From Odiellus spinosus (lineage: Eukaryota; Arthropoda; Arachnida; Opiliones; Phalangiidae): DNA of 64,000 nucleotides. Positions 21,732 through 34,600 of the stretch are shown piece after piece. The number at the start of each line of letters is the position of its first letter. The first letter of the stretch is position 1. Location: NCBI GenBank assembly GCA_963920705.1, contig OY987225.1, positions 34,573,458 to 34,637,457 of the forward strand. Reading direction: 5' to 3'. Below the pieces are notes generated by a model that saw only the letters and a program-made list of their open reading frames with translations, made no database searches and had not been told where the DNA came from. The translations under genes were made by a program, and so were the position numbers.

Positions 21732-22068
21732 TGCGTTCACACTAGAATCATTTTCAAATCGTTTCCAATGTTAAAATCAACTTTTCAAGATAAAAATTAT
21801 GAATTTTAACCCTGGATCTTTATAGTTGACCTCAAACTTTTATAATTTGACCTTTAGAAATTGGTTAAAATCGCTTTCAAAGTTTCTAGTGTGAACGTAC
21901 CTTATTTAATGCCAATTTTCAAACAATATCACGAATCCAAAAATTGGTCAAATATTAAAATATTAAGGTCAGCTAATAGAGATTATTTTTCAAATATTAT
22001 TATCCTGAAAAATTAATTTGAATATTTTCGAAATGATATGGTTTCAAAGTGATTAGTGCGAACGCAAC
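21732..22068. mobile_element. GCGTTCACACTAG-type element(s)
   Basis: The left end TGCGTTCACACTAGAATCA (21732) is the inverse of TTTCTAGTGTGAACGTACC (ending about 21902). A second right-type terminus, GATTAGTGCGAACGCAACT, follows at about 22051-22069. This suggests two overlapping or nested copies sharing a left end. Related to 51381-51804. Confidence 0.7.
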
Positions 22069-22298
22069 TTGGATTATATGAAAATTTATCACGTTAATTT
22101 TTATATATAAAAAAAAAAAAAAAAAAAGATTCCCACCAAATTTTGGTTTAAAAAAAAAAATCATTGACCCGACCGTTTTTCCTCGCGTTCATTCGAACAA
22201 TTTAAAGTAATTTAATTTTAATTCGCGCGTAACATTATTATTTGTTTAGTAGAAATTATAATATTTTTATAATAAAATCCGCCTTGCGTATGACTCTT

Positions 22299-22862
22299 TT
22301 AAAGGGAAAATTAAAATAAAAATTTGGCAAAATTATTAACAAAAAAATATATTCGTAACTAAATATAGAAGAAATATTCGTCCGAGTGTTTTAGCGTGTA
22401 AGGGTCATAGTTCAGGCCCCCTTCTATGGGGGAGGCGGGTCTTATTTCCTTTAGGCAAAACAGGGGGTCTTAACTAGGGCAACCAATTATGATTTTTCTT
22501 TGCCACTCCCGTCAGCCACGTTAATTCCAGAGAACCAATAAGATGTTTATATAATGGTTAAGAGGTGGAGCTCTTTCTTCCATATAATATAAAAATTAAA
22601 TTATATTTTTAAGAGCTTTTAAAATCTCGTTAATGTATTTAATTCGCTAATTAACGAATTTGGTAACTTATTAATTTATTATAATTATAAATAGATAAAT
22701 AATAATTTTGTTAAAAAAATCGTGAATTTAATTTTCCCGCCGATAATTTATGATTTTCATAATTAAAACGGTGACAATCTCACCTTAATTACGTTTTTTT
22801 TTTTCTCAAAACCTAAATTTTAAAAATGTCAATTAAATTGATACGCTTCATTCTCCCTTTAA
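22299..22862. mobile_element. TTAA-bounded element (~564 bp)
   Basis: The left end is TTAAAGGGAAAATTAAAAT and the right is CTTCATTCTCCCTTTAA, with TTAA at both edges. No extended foldback was traced inside. No coding content. Confidence 0.55.
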
Positions 22863-23423
22863 AAAGTATTTTAACTAAAAAGGGTCATAATGTATTTATA
22901 TATATATTTATTTGGGAACGGATCGAGTGGTTTTAAAAATAATGGCGTCGGTATTATACGTGGATAAACAAAGAAGATGGAATTTTTCGAACAATTACTA
23001 ATTCCGATTGAAATTTTATTTAAAAAAAAAGGAAATTGTCGAATATTTTTATTGTCGGCCAGGCGGGCCGGGGTCGCGGCCAGGAAATTCTGCCAATTCT
23101 CACGAAACTCGCTTCTGAATCTACTTCGTCGTAATGAATGAGCGAATTATTCTCTTGTAAAAATAATAATGGTAATAACGTTTCAGCAGCGCCGTCCAAG
23201 TAATTGTCAAAACTATTTCCTCTAATATATATAAACTGTACCTTTTTAAATTATACCAACCTTTTTTTAAAAATGAATTAAGCTTAAAGGGCTAGTTACT
23301 CTTTAAATTTCTTTAAAAAGTCTCCAATTTTGTTTGTAAAATACTAATTTTATTACGAAATAAATATTATTATAAATTGTGATTTTTAGTATATTTTGAA
23401 ACGTTCCTTTGTCTTCACGAAAT
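22863..23423. other. Left flank of the satellite, nothing recognised
   Basis: AT-rich single-copy-looking sequence with no supportable gene. TTAAAGGGCTAGTTACTC near 23284 could be a decayed TTAA-family terminus. Confidence 0.5.
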
Positions 23424-23464
23424 CACGTGACTCGAGACTGTTTCAATTATAGAGCGCGCAATTT
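23424..23464 (+). repeat. Left member of direct repeat bracketing the satellite
   Basis: CACGTGACTCGAG, CTGTTTCAATTATAG and GCGC..ATTT match 36779-36819 in the same orientation with about four differences in 41 bases. It ends two bases before the satellite begins. CACGTG is itself palindromic. Confidence 0.9.
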
Positions 23465-24600
23465 TTAAAAGTGGTAAGACAAGGGAAAAGTGGTAAGACA
23501 AGGGAAAAGTGGTAAGACAAGGGAAAAAGTGGTAAGACAGGGGAAAAAGAGGTGAGACAGGGGAAAAAGTGGTAAGACAAGGGAAAAAGTGGTAAGACAG
23601 GGGAAAAAGTGGTAAGACAGGGGAAAAAGTGGTAAGACAAGGGAAAAAGTGGTAAGACAGGGGAAAAAGTGGTAAGACAGGGGAAAAAGTGGTAAGACAG
23701 GGGAAAAAGTGGTAAGACAAGGGAAAAAGTGGTAAGACAAGGGAAAAAGTGGTAAGACAAGGGAAAAGGTGGTAAGACAGGGGAAAAAGTGGTAAGACAG
23801 GGGAAAAAGTGGTAAGACAAGGGAAAAAGTGGTAAGACAGGGGAAAAAGTGGTAAGACAGGGGAAAAAGTGGTAAGACAAGGGAAAAAGTGGTAAGACGG
23901 GGGAAAAAGTGGTAAGACGGGGGAAAAAGTGGTAAGACAAGGGAAAAAGTGGTAAGACAAGGGAAAAAGTGGTAAGACAAGGGAAAAGGTGGTAAGACAG
24001 GGGAAAAAGTGGTAAGACAGGGGAAAAAGTGGTAAGACAAGGGAAAAAGTGGTAAGACAAGGGAAAAAGTGGTAAGACAGGGGAAAAAGTGGTAAGACAA
24101 GGGAAAAAGTGGTAAGACAGGGGAAAAAGTGGTAAGACAGGGGAAAAAGTGGTAAGACAGGGGAAAAAGTGGTAAGACAGGGGAAAAAGTGGTAAGACAG
24201 GGGAAAAAGTGGTAAGACAGGGGAAAAAGTGGTAAGACAGGGGAAAAAGTGGTAAGACAGGGGAAAAAGTGGTAAGACAGGGGAAAAAGTGGTAAGACAG
24301 GGGAAAAAGTGGTAAGACAAGGGAAAAAGTGGTAAGACAAGGGAAAAAGTGGTAAGACAGGGGAAAAGGTGGTAAGACAGGGGAAAAAGTGGTAAGACAG
24401 GGGAAAAAGTGGTAAGACAGGGGAAAAAGTGGTAAGACAGGGGAAAAAGTGGTAAGACAGGGGAAAAAGTGGTAAGACAAGGGAAAAAGTGGTAAGACAA
24501 GGGAAAAAGTGGTAAGACAAGGGAAAAGGTGGTAAGACAGGGGAAAAAGTGGTAAGACAGGGGAAAAAGTGGTAAGACAAGGGAAAAAGTGGTAAGACAG

Positions 24601-26220
24601 GGGAAAAAGTGGTAAGACAGGGGAATAAGTGGTAAGACAGGGGAAAAAGTGGTAAGACAGGGGAAAAAGTGGTAAGACAGGGGAAAAAGTGGTAAGACAG
24701 GGGAAAAAGTGGTAAGACAAGGGAAAAAGTGGTAAGACAAGGGAAAAAGTGGAAAGACAAGGGAAAAGGTGGTAAGACAGGGGAAAAAGTGGTAAGACAG
24801 GGGAAAAAGTGGTAAGACAAGGGAAAAAGTGGTAAGACAGGGGAAAAAGTGGTAAGACAGGGGAATAAGTGGTAAGACAGGGGAAAAAGTGGTAAGACAG
24901 GGGAAAAAGTGGTAAGACAGGGGAAAAAGTGGTAAGACAGGGGAAAAAGTGGTAAGACAAGGGAAAAAGTGGTAAGACAAGGGAAAAAGTGGTAAGACAA
25001 GGGAAAAAGTGGTAAGACAAGGGAAAAGGTGGTAAGACAGGGGAAAAAGTGGTAAGACAGGGGAAAAAGTGGTAAGACAAGGGAAAAAGTGGTAAGACAG
25101 GGGAAAAAGTGGTAAGACAGGGGAAAAAGTGGTAAGACAAGGGAAAAAGTGGTAAGACGGGGGAAAAAGTGGTAAGACAGGGGAAAAAGTGGTAAGACAA
25201 GGGAAAAAGTGGTAAGACAAGGGAAAAAGTGGTAAGACAAGGGAAAAGGTGGTAAGACAGGGGAAAAAGTGGTAAGACAGGGGAAAAAGTGGTAAGACAA
25301 GGGAAAAAGTGGTAAGACAAGGGAAAAAGTGGTAAGACAGGGGAAAAAGTGGTAAGACAAGGGAAAAAGTGGTAAGACAGGGGAAAAAGTGGTAAGACAG
25401 GGGAAAAAGTGGTAAGACAGGGGAAAAAGTGGTAAGACAGGGGAAAAAGTGGTAAGACAGGGGAAAAAGTGGTAAGACAGGGGAAAAAGTGGTAAGACAG
25501 GGGAAAAAGTGGTAAGACAGGGGAAAAAGTGGTAAGACAGGGGAAAAAGTGGTAAGACAAGGGAAAAAGTGGTAAGACAAGGGAAAAAGTGGTAAGACAG
25601 GGGAAAAGGTGGTAAGACAGGGGAAAAAGTGGTAAGACAGGGGAAAAAGTGGTAAGACAGGGGAAAAAGTGGTAAGACAGGGGAAAAAGTGGTAAGACAG
25701 GGGAAAAAGTGGTAAGACAAGGGAAAAAGTGGTAAGACAAGGGAAAAAGTGGTAAGACAAGGGAAAAGGTGGTAAGACAGGGGAAAAAGTGGTAAGACAG
25801 GGGAAAAAGTGGTAAGACAAGGGAAAAAGTGGTAAGACAGGGGAAAAAGTGGTAAGACAGGGGAATAAGTGGTAAGACAGGGGAAAAAGTGGTAAGACAG
25901 GGGAAAAAGTGGTAAGACAGGGGAAAAAGTGGTAAGACAGGGGAAAAAGTGGTAAGACAAGGGAAAAAGTGGTAAGACAAGGGAAAAAGTGGAAAGACAA
26001 GGGAAAAGGTGGTAAGACAGGGGAAAAAGTGGTAAGACAGGGGAAAAAGTGGTAAGACAAGGGAAAAAGTGGTAAGACAGGGGAAAAAGTGGTAAGACAG
26101 GGGAATAAGTGGTAAGACAGGGGAAAAAGTGGTAAGACAGGGGAAAAAGTGGTAAGACAGGGGAAAAAGTGGTAAGACAGGGGAAAAAGTGGTAAGACAA
26201 GGGAAAAAGTGGTAAGACAA
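24601..26220. repeat. 1,240-bp higher-order duplication inside satellite
   Basis: Rare variants recur at a fixed offset of 1,240 bp: GGGAATAAGT at 24621/25861 and 24861/26101, and GGAAAGACAA at 24751/25991. Flanking variant order also matches, extending back to about 23941/25201 with a one-monomer difference. A block of about 62 monomers has been duplicated as a unit. Confidence 0.85.
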
Positions 26221-26320
26221 GGGAAAAAGTGGTAAGACAAGGGAAAAAGTGGTAAGACAAGGGAAAAGGTGGTAAGACAGGGGAAAAAGTGGTAAGACAG
26301 GGGAAAAAGTGGTAAGACAG

Positions 26321-28480
26321 GGGAAAGAGTGGTAAGACAGGGGAAAAAGTGGTAAGACAGGGGAAAGAGTGGTAAGACAGGGGAAAGAGTGGTAAGACAG
26401 GGGAAAAAGTGGTAAGACAGGGGAAAAAGTGGTAAGACAGGGGAAAGAGTGGTAAGACAGGGGAAAAAGTGGTAAGACAGGGGAAAAAGTGGTAAGACAG
26501 GGGAAAGAGTGGTAAGACAGGGGAAAAAGTGGTAAGACAGGGGAAAGAGTGGTAAGACAGGGGAAAAAGTGGTAAGACAGGGGAAAGAGTGGTAAGACAG
26601 GGGAAAGAGTGGTAAGACAGGGGAAAGAGTGGTAAGACAGGGGAAAGAGTGGTAAGACAGGGGAAAGAGTGGTAAGACAGGGGAAAGAGTGGTAAGACAG
26701 GGGAAAAAGTGGTAAGACAGGGGAAAGAGTGGTAAGACAGGGGAAAGAGTGGTAAGACAGGGGAAAGAGTGGTAAGACAGGGGAAAAAGTGGTAAGACAG
26801 GGGAAAGAGTGGTAAGACAGGGGAAAGAGTGGTAAGACAGGGGAAAGAGTGGTAAGACAGGGGAAAAAGTGGTAAGACAGGGGAAAAAGTGGTAAGACAG
26901 GGGAAAGAGTGGTAAGACAGGGGAAAGAGTGGTAAGACAGGGGAAAGAGTGGTAAGACAGGGGAAAGAGTGGTAAGACAGGGGAAAAAGTGGTAAGACAG
27001 GGGAAAGAGTGGTAAGACAGGGGAAAGAGTGGTAAGACAGGGGAAAGAGTGGTAAGACAGGGGAAAGAGTGGTAAGACAGGGGAAAAAGTGGTAAGACAG
27101 GGGAAAGAGTGGTAAGACAGGGGAAAGAGTGGTAAGACAGGGGAAAGAGTGGTAAGACAGGGGAAAGAGTGGTAAGACAGGGGAAAGAGTGGTAAGACAG
27201 GGGAAAGAGTGGTAAGACAGGGGAAAGAGTGGTAAGACAAGGGAAAAAGTGGTAAGACAGGGAAAGAGTGGTAAGACAGGGGAAAGAGTGGTAAGACAGG
27301 GGAAAGAGTGGTAAGACAAGGGGAAAAAGTGGTAAGACAGGGGAAAGAGTGGTAAGACAGGGGAAAGTGTGGTAAGACAGGGGAAAGAGTGGTAAGACAG
27401 GGGAAAAGTGGTAAGACAAGGGAAAGAGTGGTAAGACAGGGGAAAGAGTGGTAAGACAGGGGAAAAAGTGGTGTAAGACAGGGGAAAGAGTGGTAAGACA
27501 AGGGAAAAAGTGGTAAGACAGGGGAAAGAGTGGTAAGACAAGGGAAAAAGTGGTAAGACAGGGGAAAGAGTGGTAAGACAAGGGAAAAAGTGGTAAGACA
27601 GGGGAAAGAGTGGTAAGACAGGGGAAAAAGTGGTAAGACAAGGGGAAAAAGTGGTAAGACAGGGGAAAAAGTGGTAAGACAGGGGAAAGAGTGGTAAGAC
27701 AGGGGAAAGAGTGGTAAGACAGGGGAAAAAGTGGTAAGACAGGGGAAAGAGTGGTAAGACAGGGGAAAGAGTGGTAAGACAGGGGAAAGAGTGGTAAGAC
27801 AGGGGAAAGAGTGGTAAGACAGGGGAAAGAGTGGTAAGACAGGGCAAAGAGTGGTAAGACAGGGGAAAGAGTGGTAAGACAGGGGAAAGAGTGGTAAGAC
27901 AGGGGAAAGAGTGGTAAGACAGGGGAAAAAGTGGTAAGACAGGGGAAAAAGTGGTAAGACAGGGGAAAGAGTGGTAAGACAGGGGAAAGAGTGGTAAGAC
28001 AGGGGAAAGAGTGGTAAGACAGGGGAAAGAGTGGTAAGACAGGGGAAAGAGTGGTAAGACAGGGGAAAGAGTGGTAAGACAGGGGAAAAAGTGGTACGAC
28101 AGGGGAAAGAGTGGTAAGACAGGGGAAAGAGTGGTAAGACAGGGGAAAGAGTGGTAAGACAGGGGAAAAAGTGGTAAGACAGGGGAAAAAGTGGTAAGAC
28201 AGGGGAAAGAGTGGTAAGACAGGGGAAAGAGTGGTAAGACAGGGGAAAAAGTGGTAAGACAGGGGAAAAAGTGGTAAGACAGGGGAAAGAGTGGTAAGAC
28301 AGGGGAAAGAGTGGTAAGACAGGGGAAAAAGTGGTAAGACAGGGGAAAGAGTGGTAAGACAGGGGAAAGAGTGGTAAGACAGGGGAAAGAGTGGTAAGAC
28401 AGGGGAAAGAGTGGTAAGACAGGGGAAAAAGTGGTAAGACAAGGGAAAGAGTGGTAAGACAGGGGAAAGAGTGGTAAGAC
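26321..28480. repeat. Variant domain of the satellite (AAAGAG monomers)
   Basis: In this interval most monomers read GGGGAAAGAGTGGTAAGACA, a variant essentially absent elsewhere in the array, interspersed with standard copies. Irregular monomers (19 to 22 bp) occur at about 27255-27660 inside it. This is the expected pattern for a local variant spread by unequal exchange or conversion. Confidence 0.9.
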
Positions 28481-29799
28481 AAGGGAAAAGGTGGTAAGAC
28501 AGGGGAAAAAGTGGTAAGACAGGGGAAAAAGTGGTAAGACAGGGGAAAAAGTGGTAAGACAAGGGAAAAAGTGGTAAGACAAGGGAAAAAGTGGTAAGAC
28601 AGGGGAAAAGGTGGTAAGACAGGGGAAAAAGTGGTAAGACAGGGGAAAAAGTGGTAAGACAGGGGAAAAAGTGGTAAGACAGGGGAATAAGTGGTAAGAC
28701 AGGGGAAAAAGTGGTAAGACAGGGGAAAAAGTGGTAAGACAGGGGAAAAAGTGGTAAGACAAGGGAAAAAGTGGTAAGACAAGGGAAAAAGTGGTAAGAC
28801 AGGGGAAAAGGTGGTAAGACAGGGGAAAAAGTGGTAAGACAGGGGAAAAAGTGGTAAGACAGGGGAAAAAGTGGTAAGACAGGGGAAAAAGTGGTAAGAC
28901 AGGGGAAAAAGTGGTAAGACAGGGGAAAAAGTGGTAAGACAAGGGAAAAAGTGGTAAGACAGGGGAAAAAGTGGTAAGACAGGGGAAAAAGTGGTAAGAC
29001 AGGGGAAAAAGTGGTAAGACAGGGGAAAAAGTGGTAAGACAGGGGAAAAAGTGGTAAGACAAGGGAAAAAGTGGTAAGACAAGGGAAAAAGTGGTAAGAC
29101 AGGGGAAAAAGTGGTAAGACAGGGGAAAAAGTGGTAAGACAGGGGAAAAAGTGGTAAGACAAGGGAAAAAGTGGTAAGACAAGGGAAAAGTGGTAAGACA
29201 AGGGAAAAGGTGGTAAGACAGGGGAAAAAGTGGTAAGACAGGGGAAAAAGTGGTAAGACAGGGGAAAAAGTGGTAAGACAGGGGAAAAAGTGGTAAGACA
29301 GGGGAATAAGTGGTAAGACAGGGGAAAAAGTGGTAAGACAGGGGAAAAAGTGGTAAGACAAGGGAAAAAGTGGTAAGACAAGGGAAAAAGTGGTAAGACA
29401 GGGGAAAAGGTGGTAAGACAGGGGAAAAAGTGGTAAGACAGGGGAAAAGGTGGTAAGACAGGGGAAAAAGTGGTAAGACAGGGGAAAAAGTGGTAAGACA
29501 GGGGAAAAAGTGGTAAGACAGGGGAAAAAGTGGTAAGACAGGGGAATAAGTGGTAAGACAGGGGAAAAAGTGGTAAGACAGGGGAAAAAGTGGTAAGACA
29601 AGGGAAAAAGTGGTAAGACAAGGGAAAAAGTGGTAAGACAGGGGAAAAGGTGGTAAGACAGGGGAAAAAGTGGTAAGACAGGGGAAAAGGTGGTAAGACA
29701 GGGGAAAAAGTGGTAAGACAGGGGAAAAAGTGGTAAGACAGGGGAAAAAGTGGTAAGACAGGGGAAAAAGTGGTAAGACAGGGGAAAAAGTGGTAAGAC

Positions 29800-31620
29800 A
29801 AGGGAAAAAGTGGTAAGACAAGGGAAAAAGTGGTAAGACAAGGGAAAAGGTGGTAAGACAGGGGAAAAAGTGGTAAGACAGGGGAAAAAGTGGTAAGACA
29901 GGGGAAAAAGTGGTAAGACAAGGGAAAAAGTGGTAAGACAAGGGAAAAAGTGGTAAGACAGGGGAAAAGGTGGTAAGACAGGGGAAAAAGTGGTAAGACA
30001 GGGGAAAAAGTGGTAAGACAGGGGAAAAAGTGGTAAGACAAGGGAAAAAGTGATAAGACAAGGGAAAAAGTGGTAAGACAAGGGAAAAGGTGGTAAGACA
30101 GGGGAAAAAGTGGTAAGACAGGGGAAAAAGTGGTAAGACAGGGGAAAAAGTGGTAAGACAAGGGAAAAAGTGGTAAGACAAGGGAAAAAGTGGTAAGACA
30201 GGGGAAAAGGTGGTAAGACAGGGGAAAAAGTGGTAAGACAGGGGAAAAAGTGGTAAGACAGGGGAAAAAGTGGTAAGACAGGGGAATAAGTGGTAAGACA
30301 GGGGAAAAAGTGGTAAGACAGGGGAAAAAGTGGTATGACAGGGGAAAAAGTGGTAAGACAAGGGAAAAAGTGGTAAGACAAGGGAAAAAGTGGTAAGACA
30401 GGGGAAAAAGTGGTAAGACAAGGGAAAAAGTGGTAAGACAAGGGAAAAAGTGGTAAGACAGGGGAAAAGGTGGTAAGACAGGGGAAAAAGTGGTAAGACA
30501 GGGGAAAAAGTGGTAAGACAGGGGAAAAAGTGGTAAGACAGGGGAAAAAGTGGTAAGACAGGGGAAAAAGTGGTAAGACAGGGGAAAAAGTGGTAAGACA
30601 AGGGAAAAAGTGGTAAGACAAGGGAAAAAGTGGTAAGACAAGGGAAAAGGTGGTAAGACAGGGGAAAAAGTGGTAAGACAGGGGAAAAAGTGGTAAGACA
30701 GGGGAAAAAGTGGTAAGACAGGGGAATAAGTGGTAAGACAGGGGAAAAAGTGGTAAGACAGGGGAAAAAGTGGTAAGACAGGGGAAAAAGTGGTAAGACA
30801 AGGGAAAAAGTGGTAAGACAAGGGAAAAAGTGGTAAGACAGGGGAAAAGGTGGTAAGACAGGGGAAAAAGTGGTAAGACAGGGGAAAAGGTGGTAAGACA
30901 GGGGAAAAAGTGGTAAGACAGGGGAAAAAGTGGTAAGACAGGGGAAAAAGTGGTAAGACAGGGGAAAAAGTGGTAAGACAGGGGAAAAAGTGGTAAGACA
31001 AGGGAAAAAGTGGTAAGACAAGGGAAAAAGTGGTAAGACAAGGGAAAAGGTGGTAAGACAGGGGAAAAAGTGGTAAGACAGGGGAAAAAGTGGTAAGACA
31101 GGGGAAAAAGTGGTAAGACAAGGGAAAAAGTGGTAAGACAAGGGAAAAAGTGGTAAGACAGGGGAAAAGGTGGTAAGACAGGGGAAAAAGTGGTAAGACA
31201 GGGGAAAAAGTGGTAAGACAGGGGAAAAAGTGGTAAGACAAGGGAAAAAGTGATAAGACAAGGGAAAAAGTGGTAAGACAAGGGAAAAGGTGGTAAGACA
31301 GGGGAAAAAGTGGTAAGACAGGGGAAAAAGTGGTAAGACAGGGGAAAAAGTGGTAAGACAAGGGAAAAAGTGGTAAGACAAGGGAAAAAGTGGTAAGACA
31401 GGGGAAAAGGTGGTAAGACAGGGGAAAAAGTGGTAAGACAGGGGAAAAAGTGGTAAGACAGGGGAAAAAGTGGTAAGACAGGGGAATAAGTGGTAAGACA
31501 GGGGAAAAAGTGGTAAGACAGGGGAAAAAGTGGTATGACAGGGGAAAAAGTGGTAAGACAAGGGAAAAAGTGGTAAGACAAGGGAAAAAGTGGTAAGACA
31601 GGGGAAAAGGTGGTAAGACA
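29800..31620. repeat. 1,200-bp and 240-bp higher-order repeats in satellite
   Basis: Private variants TGATAAGACA (30051/31251), TGGTATGACA (30331/31531) and GGGGAATAAG (30281/31481) all recur 1,200 bp apart, exactly 60 monomers. Immediately upstream, 29221-29460 and 29461-29700 are the same 240-bp, 12-monomer pattern. Confidence 0.85.
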
Positions 31621-34600
31621 GGGGAAAAAGTGGTAAGACAGGGGAAAAAGTGGTAAGACAGGGGAAAAAGTGGTAAGACAGGGGAAAAAGTGGTAAGACA
31701 GGGGAAAAAGTGGTAAGACAGGGGAAAAAGTGGTAAGACAGGGGAAAAGGTGGTAAGACAGGGGAAAAAGTGGTAAGACAAGGGAAAAAGTGGTAAGACA
31801 GGGGAAAAAGTGGTAAGACAGGGGAAAAAGTGGTAAGACAGGGGAAAAAGTGGTAAGACAGGGGAAAAAGTGGTAAGACAAAGGAAAAAGTGGTAAGACA
31901 AGGGAAAAAGTGGTAAGACAGGGGAAAAAGGTGGTAAGACAGGGGAAAAAGTGGTAAGACAGGGGAAAAAGTGGTAAGACAGGGAAAAAGTGGTAAGACA
32001 GGGGAAAAAGTGGTAAGACAGGGGAATAAGTGGTAAGACAGGGGAAAAAGTGGTAAGACAGGGGAAAAAGTGGTAAGACAGGGGAAAAAGTGGTAAGACA
32101 AGGGAAAAAGTGGTAAGACAGGGGAAAAAGTGGTAAGACAGGGGAAAAAGTGGTAAGACAGGGGAAAAAGTGGTTAAGACAGGGGAAAAAGTGGTAAGAC
32201 AGGGGAAAAAGTGGTAAGACAAGGGAAAAAGTGGTAAGACAAGGGAAAAAGTGGTAAGACAGGGGAAAAAGTGGTAAGACAGGGGAAAAGGTGGTAAGAC
32301 AGGGGAAAAAGGTGGTAAGACAGGGGAAAAGTGGTAAGACAGGGGAAAAAGTGGTAAGACAGGGGAAAAAGTGGTAAGACAGGGGAAAAAGTGGTAAGAC
32401 AGGGAAAAAGTGGTAAGACAAGGGAAAAAGTGGTAAGACAAGGGAAAAAGTGGTAAGACAAGGGAAAAGGTGGTAAGACAGGGAAAAAGTGGTAAGACAG
32501 GGGAAAAAGTGGTAAGACAGGGGAAAAAGTGGTAAGACAAGGGAAAAAGTGGTAAGACAAGGGAAAAAGTGGTAAGACAGGGAAAAGGTGGTAAGACAGG
32601 GGAAAAAGTGGTAAGACAGGGGAAAAAGTGGTAAGACAGGGGAAAAAGTGGTAAGACAAGGGAAAAAGTGGTAAGACAAGGGAAAAAGTGGTAAGACAGG
32701 GAAAAGGTGGTAAGACAGGGGAAAAAGTGGTAAGACAGGGGAAAAAGTGGTAAGACAGGGGAAAAAGTGGTAAGACAAGGGAAAAAGTGGTAAGACAAGG
32801 AAAAAGTGGTAAGACAGGGGAAAAGGTGGTAAGACAGGGGAAAAAGTGGTAAGACAGGGGAAAAAGAGGTAAGACAGGGGAAAAAGTGGTAAGACAGGGG
32901 AATAAGTGGTAAGACAGGGGAAAAAGTGGTAAGACAGGGGAAAAAGTGGTAAGACAGGGGAAAAAGTGGTAAGACAAGGGAAAAAGTGGTAAGACAAGGG
33001 AAAAAGTGGTAAGACAGGGGAAAAGGTGGTAAGACAGGGGAAAAAGTGGTAAGACAGGGGAAAAAGTGGTAAGACAGGGGAAAAAGTGGTAAGACAGGGG
33101 AAAAAGTGGTAAGACAGGGGAAAAAGTGGTAAGACAGGGGAAAAAGTGTAAGACAAGGGAAAAAGTGGTAAGACAAGGGAAAAAGTGGTAAGACAGGGGA
33201 AAAAGTGGTAAGACAAGGGAAAAGGTGGTAAGACAGGGAAAAAGTGGTAAGACAGGGGAAAAAGTGGTAAGACAGGGGAAAAAGTGGTAAGACAGGGGAA
33301 TAAGTGGTAAGACAGGGGAAAAAGTGGTAAGACAAGGGAAAAAGTGGTAAGACAGGGGAAAAGGTGGTAAGACAGGGGAAAAAGTGGTAAGACAGGGGAA
33401 AAAGTGGTAAGACAGGGGGAAAAAGTGGTAAGACAGGGGAAAAAGTGGTAAGACAGGGGAAAAAGTGGTAAGACAGGGGAAAAAGTGGTAAGACAAGGGA
33501 AAAAGTGGTAAGACAAGGGAAAAAGTGGTAAGACAGGGGAAAAAGTGGTAAGACAAGGGAAAGGTGGTAAGACAGGGGAAAAGTGGTAAGACAGGGGAAA
33601 AAGTGGTAAGACAGGGGAAAAAGTGGTAAGACAGGGGAATAAGTGGTAAGACAGGGGAAAAAGTGGTAAGACAGGGGAAAAAGTGGTAAGACAGGGGAAA
33701 AAGTGGTAAGACAAGGGAAAAAGTGGTAAGACAGGGAAAAAGTGGTAAGACAGGGAAAAGGTGGTAAGACAGGGGAAAAAGTGGTAAGACAGGGGAAAAA
33801 GTGGTAAGACAGGGGAAAAAGTGGTAAGACAGGGAAAAAGTGGTAAGACAGGGGAAAAAGTGGTAAGACGGGAAAAAGTGGTAAGACAAGGGAAAAAGTG
33901 GTAAGACAGGGGAAAAGGTGGTAAGACAGGGGAAAAAGTGGTAAGACAAGGGAAAAAGTGGTAAGACAGGGGAAAAAGTGGTAAGACAGGGGAAAAAGTG
34001 GTAAGACAGGGGAAAAAGTGGTAAGACAGGGGAAAAAGTGGTAAGACAAAGGAAAAAGTGGTAAGACAAGGGAAAAAGTGGTAAGACAGGGGAAAAGGTG
34101 GTAAGACAGGGGAAAAAGTGGTAAGACAGGGGAAAAAGTGGTAAGACAGGGGAAAAAGTGGTAAGACAGGGGAAAAAGTGGTAAGACAGGGGAATAAGTG
34201 GTAAGACAGGGGAAAAAGTGGTAAGACAGGGGAAAAAGTGGTAAGACAGGGGAAAAAGTGGTAAGACAAGGGAAAAAGTGGTAAGACAGGGGAAAAAGTG
34301 GTAAGACAGGGGAAAAAGTGGTAAGACAGGGGAAAAAGTGGTAAGACAGGGGAAAAAGTGGTAAGACAAGGGAAAAAGTGGTAAGACAAGGGAAAAGGTG
34401 GTAAGACAGGGGAAAAGGTGGTAAGACAGGGGAAAAAGTGGTAAGACAGGGGAAAAAGTGGTAAGACAGGGGAAAAAGTGGTAAGACAGGGGAAAAAGTG
34501 GTAAGACAGGGGAATAAGTGGTAAGACAGGGGAAAAAGTGGTAAGACAGGGGAAAAAGTGGTAAGACAGGGGAAAAAGTGGTAAGACAAGGGAAAAAGTG

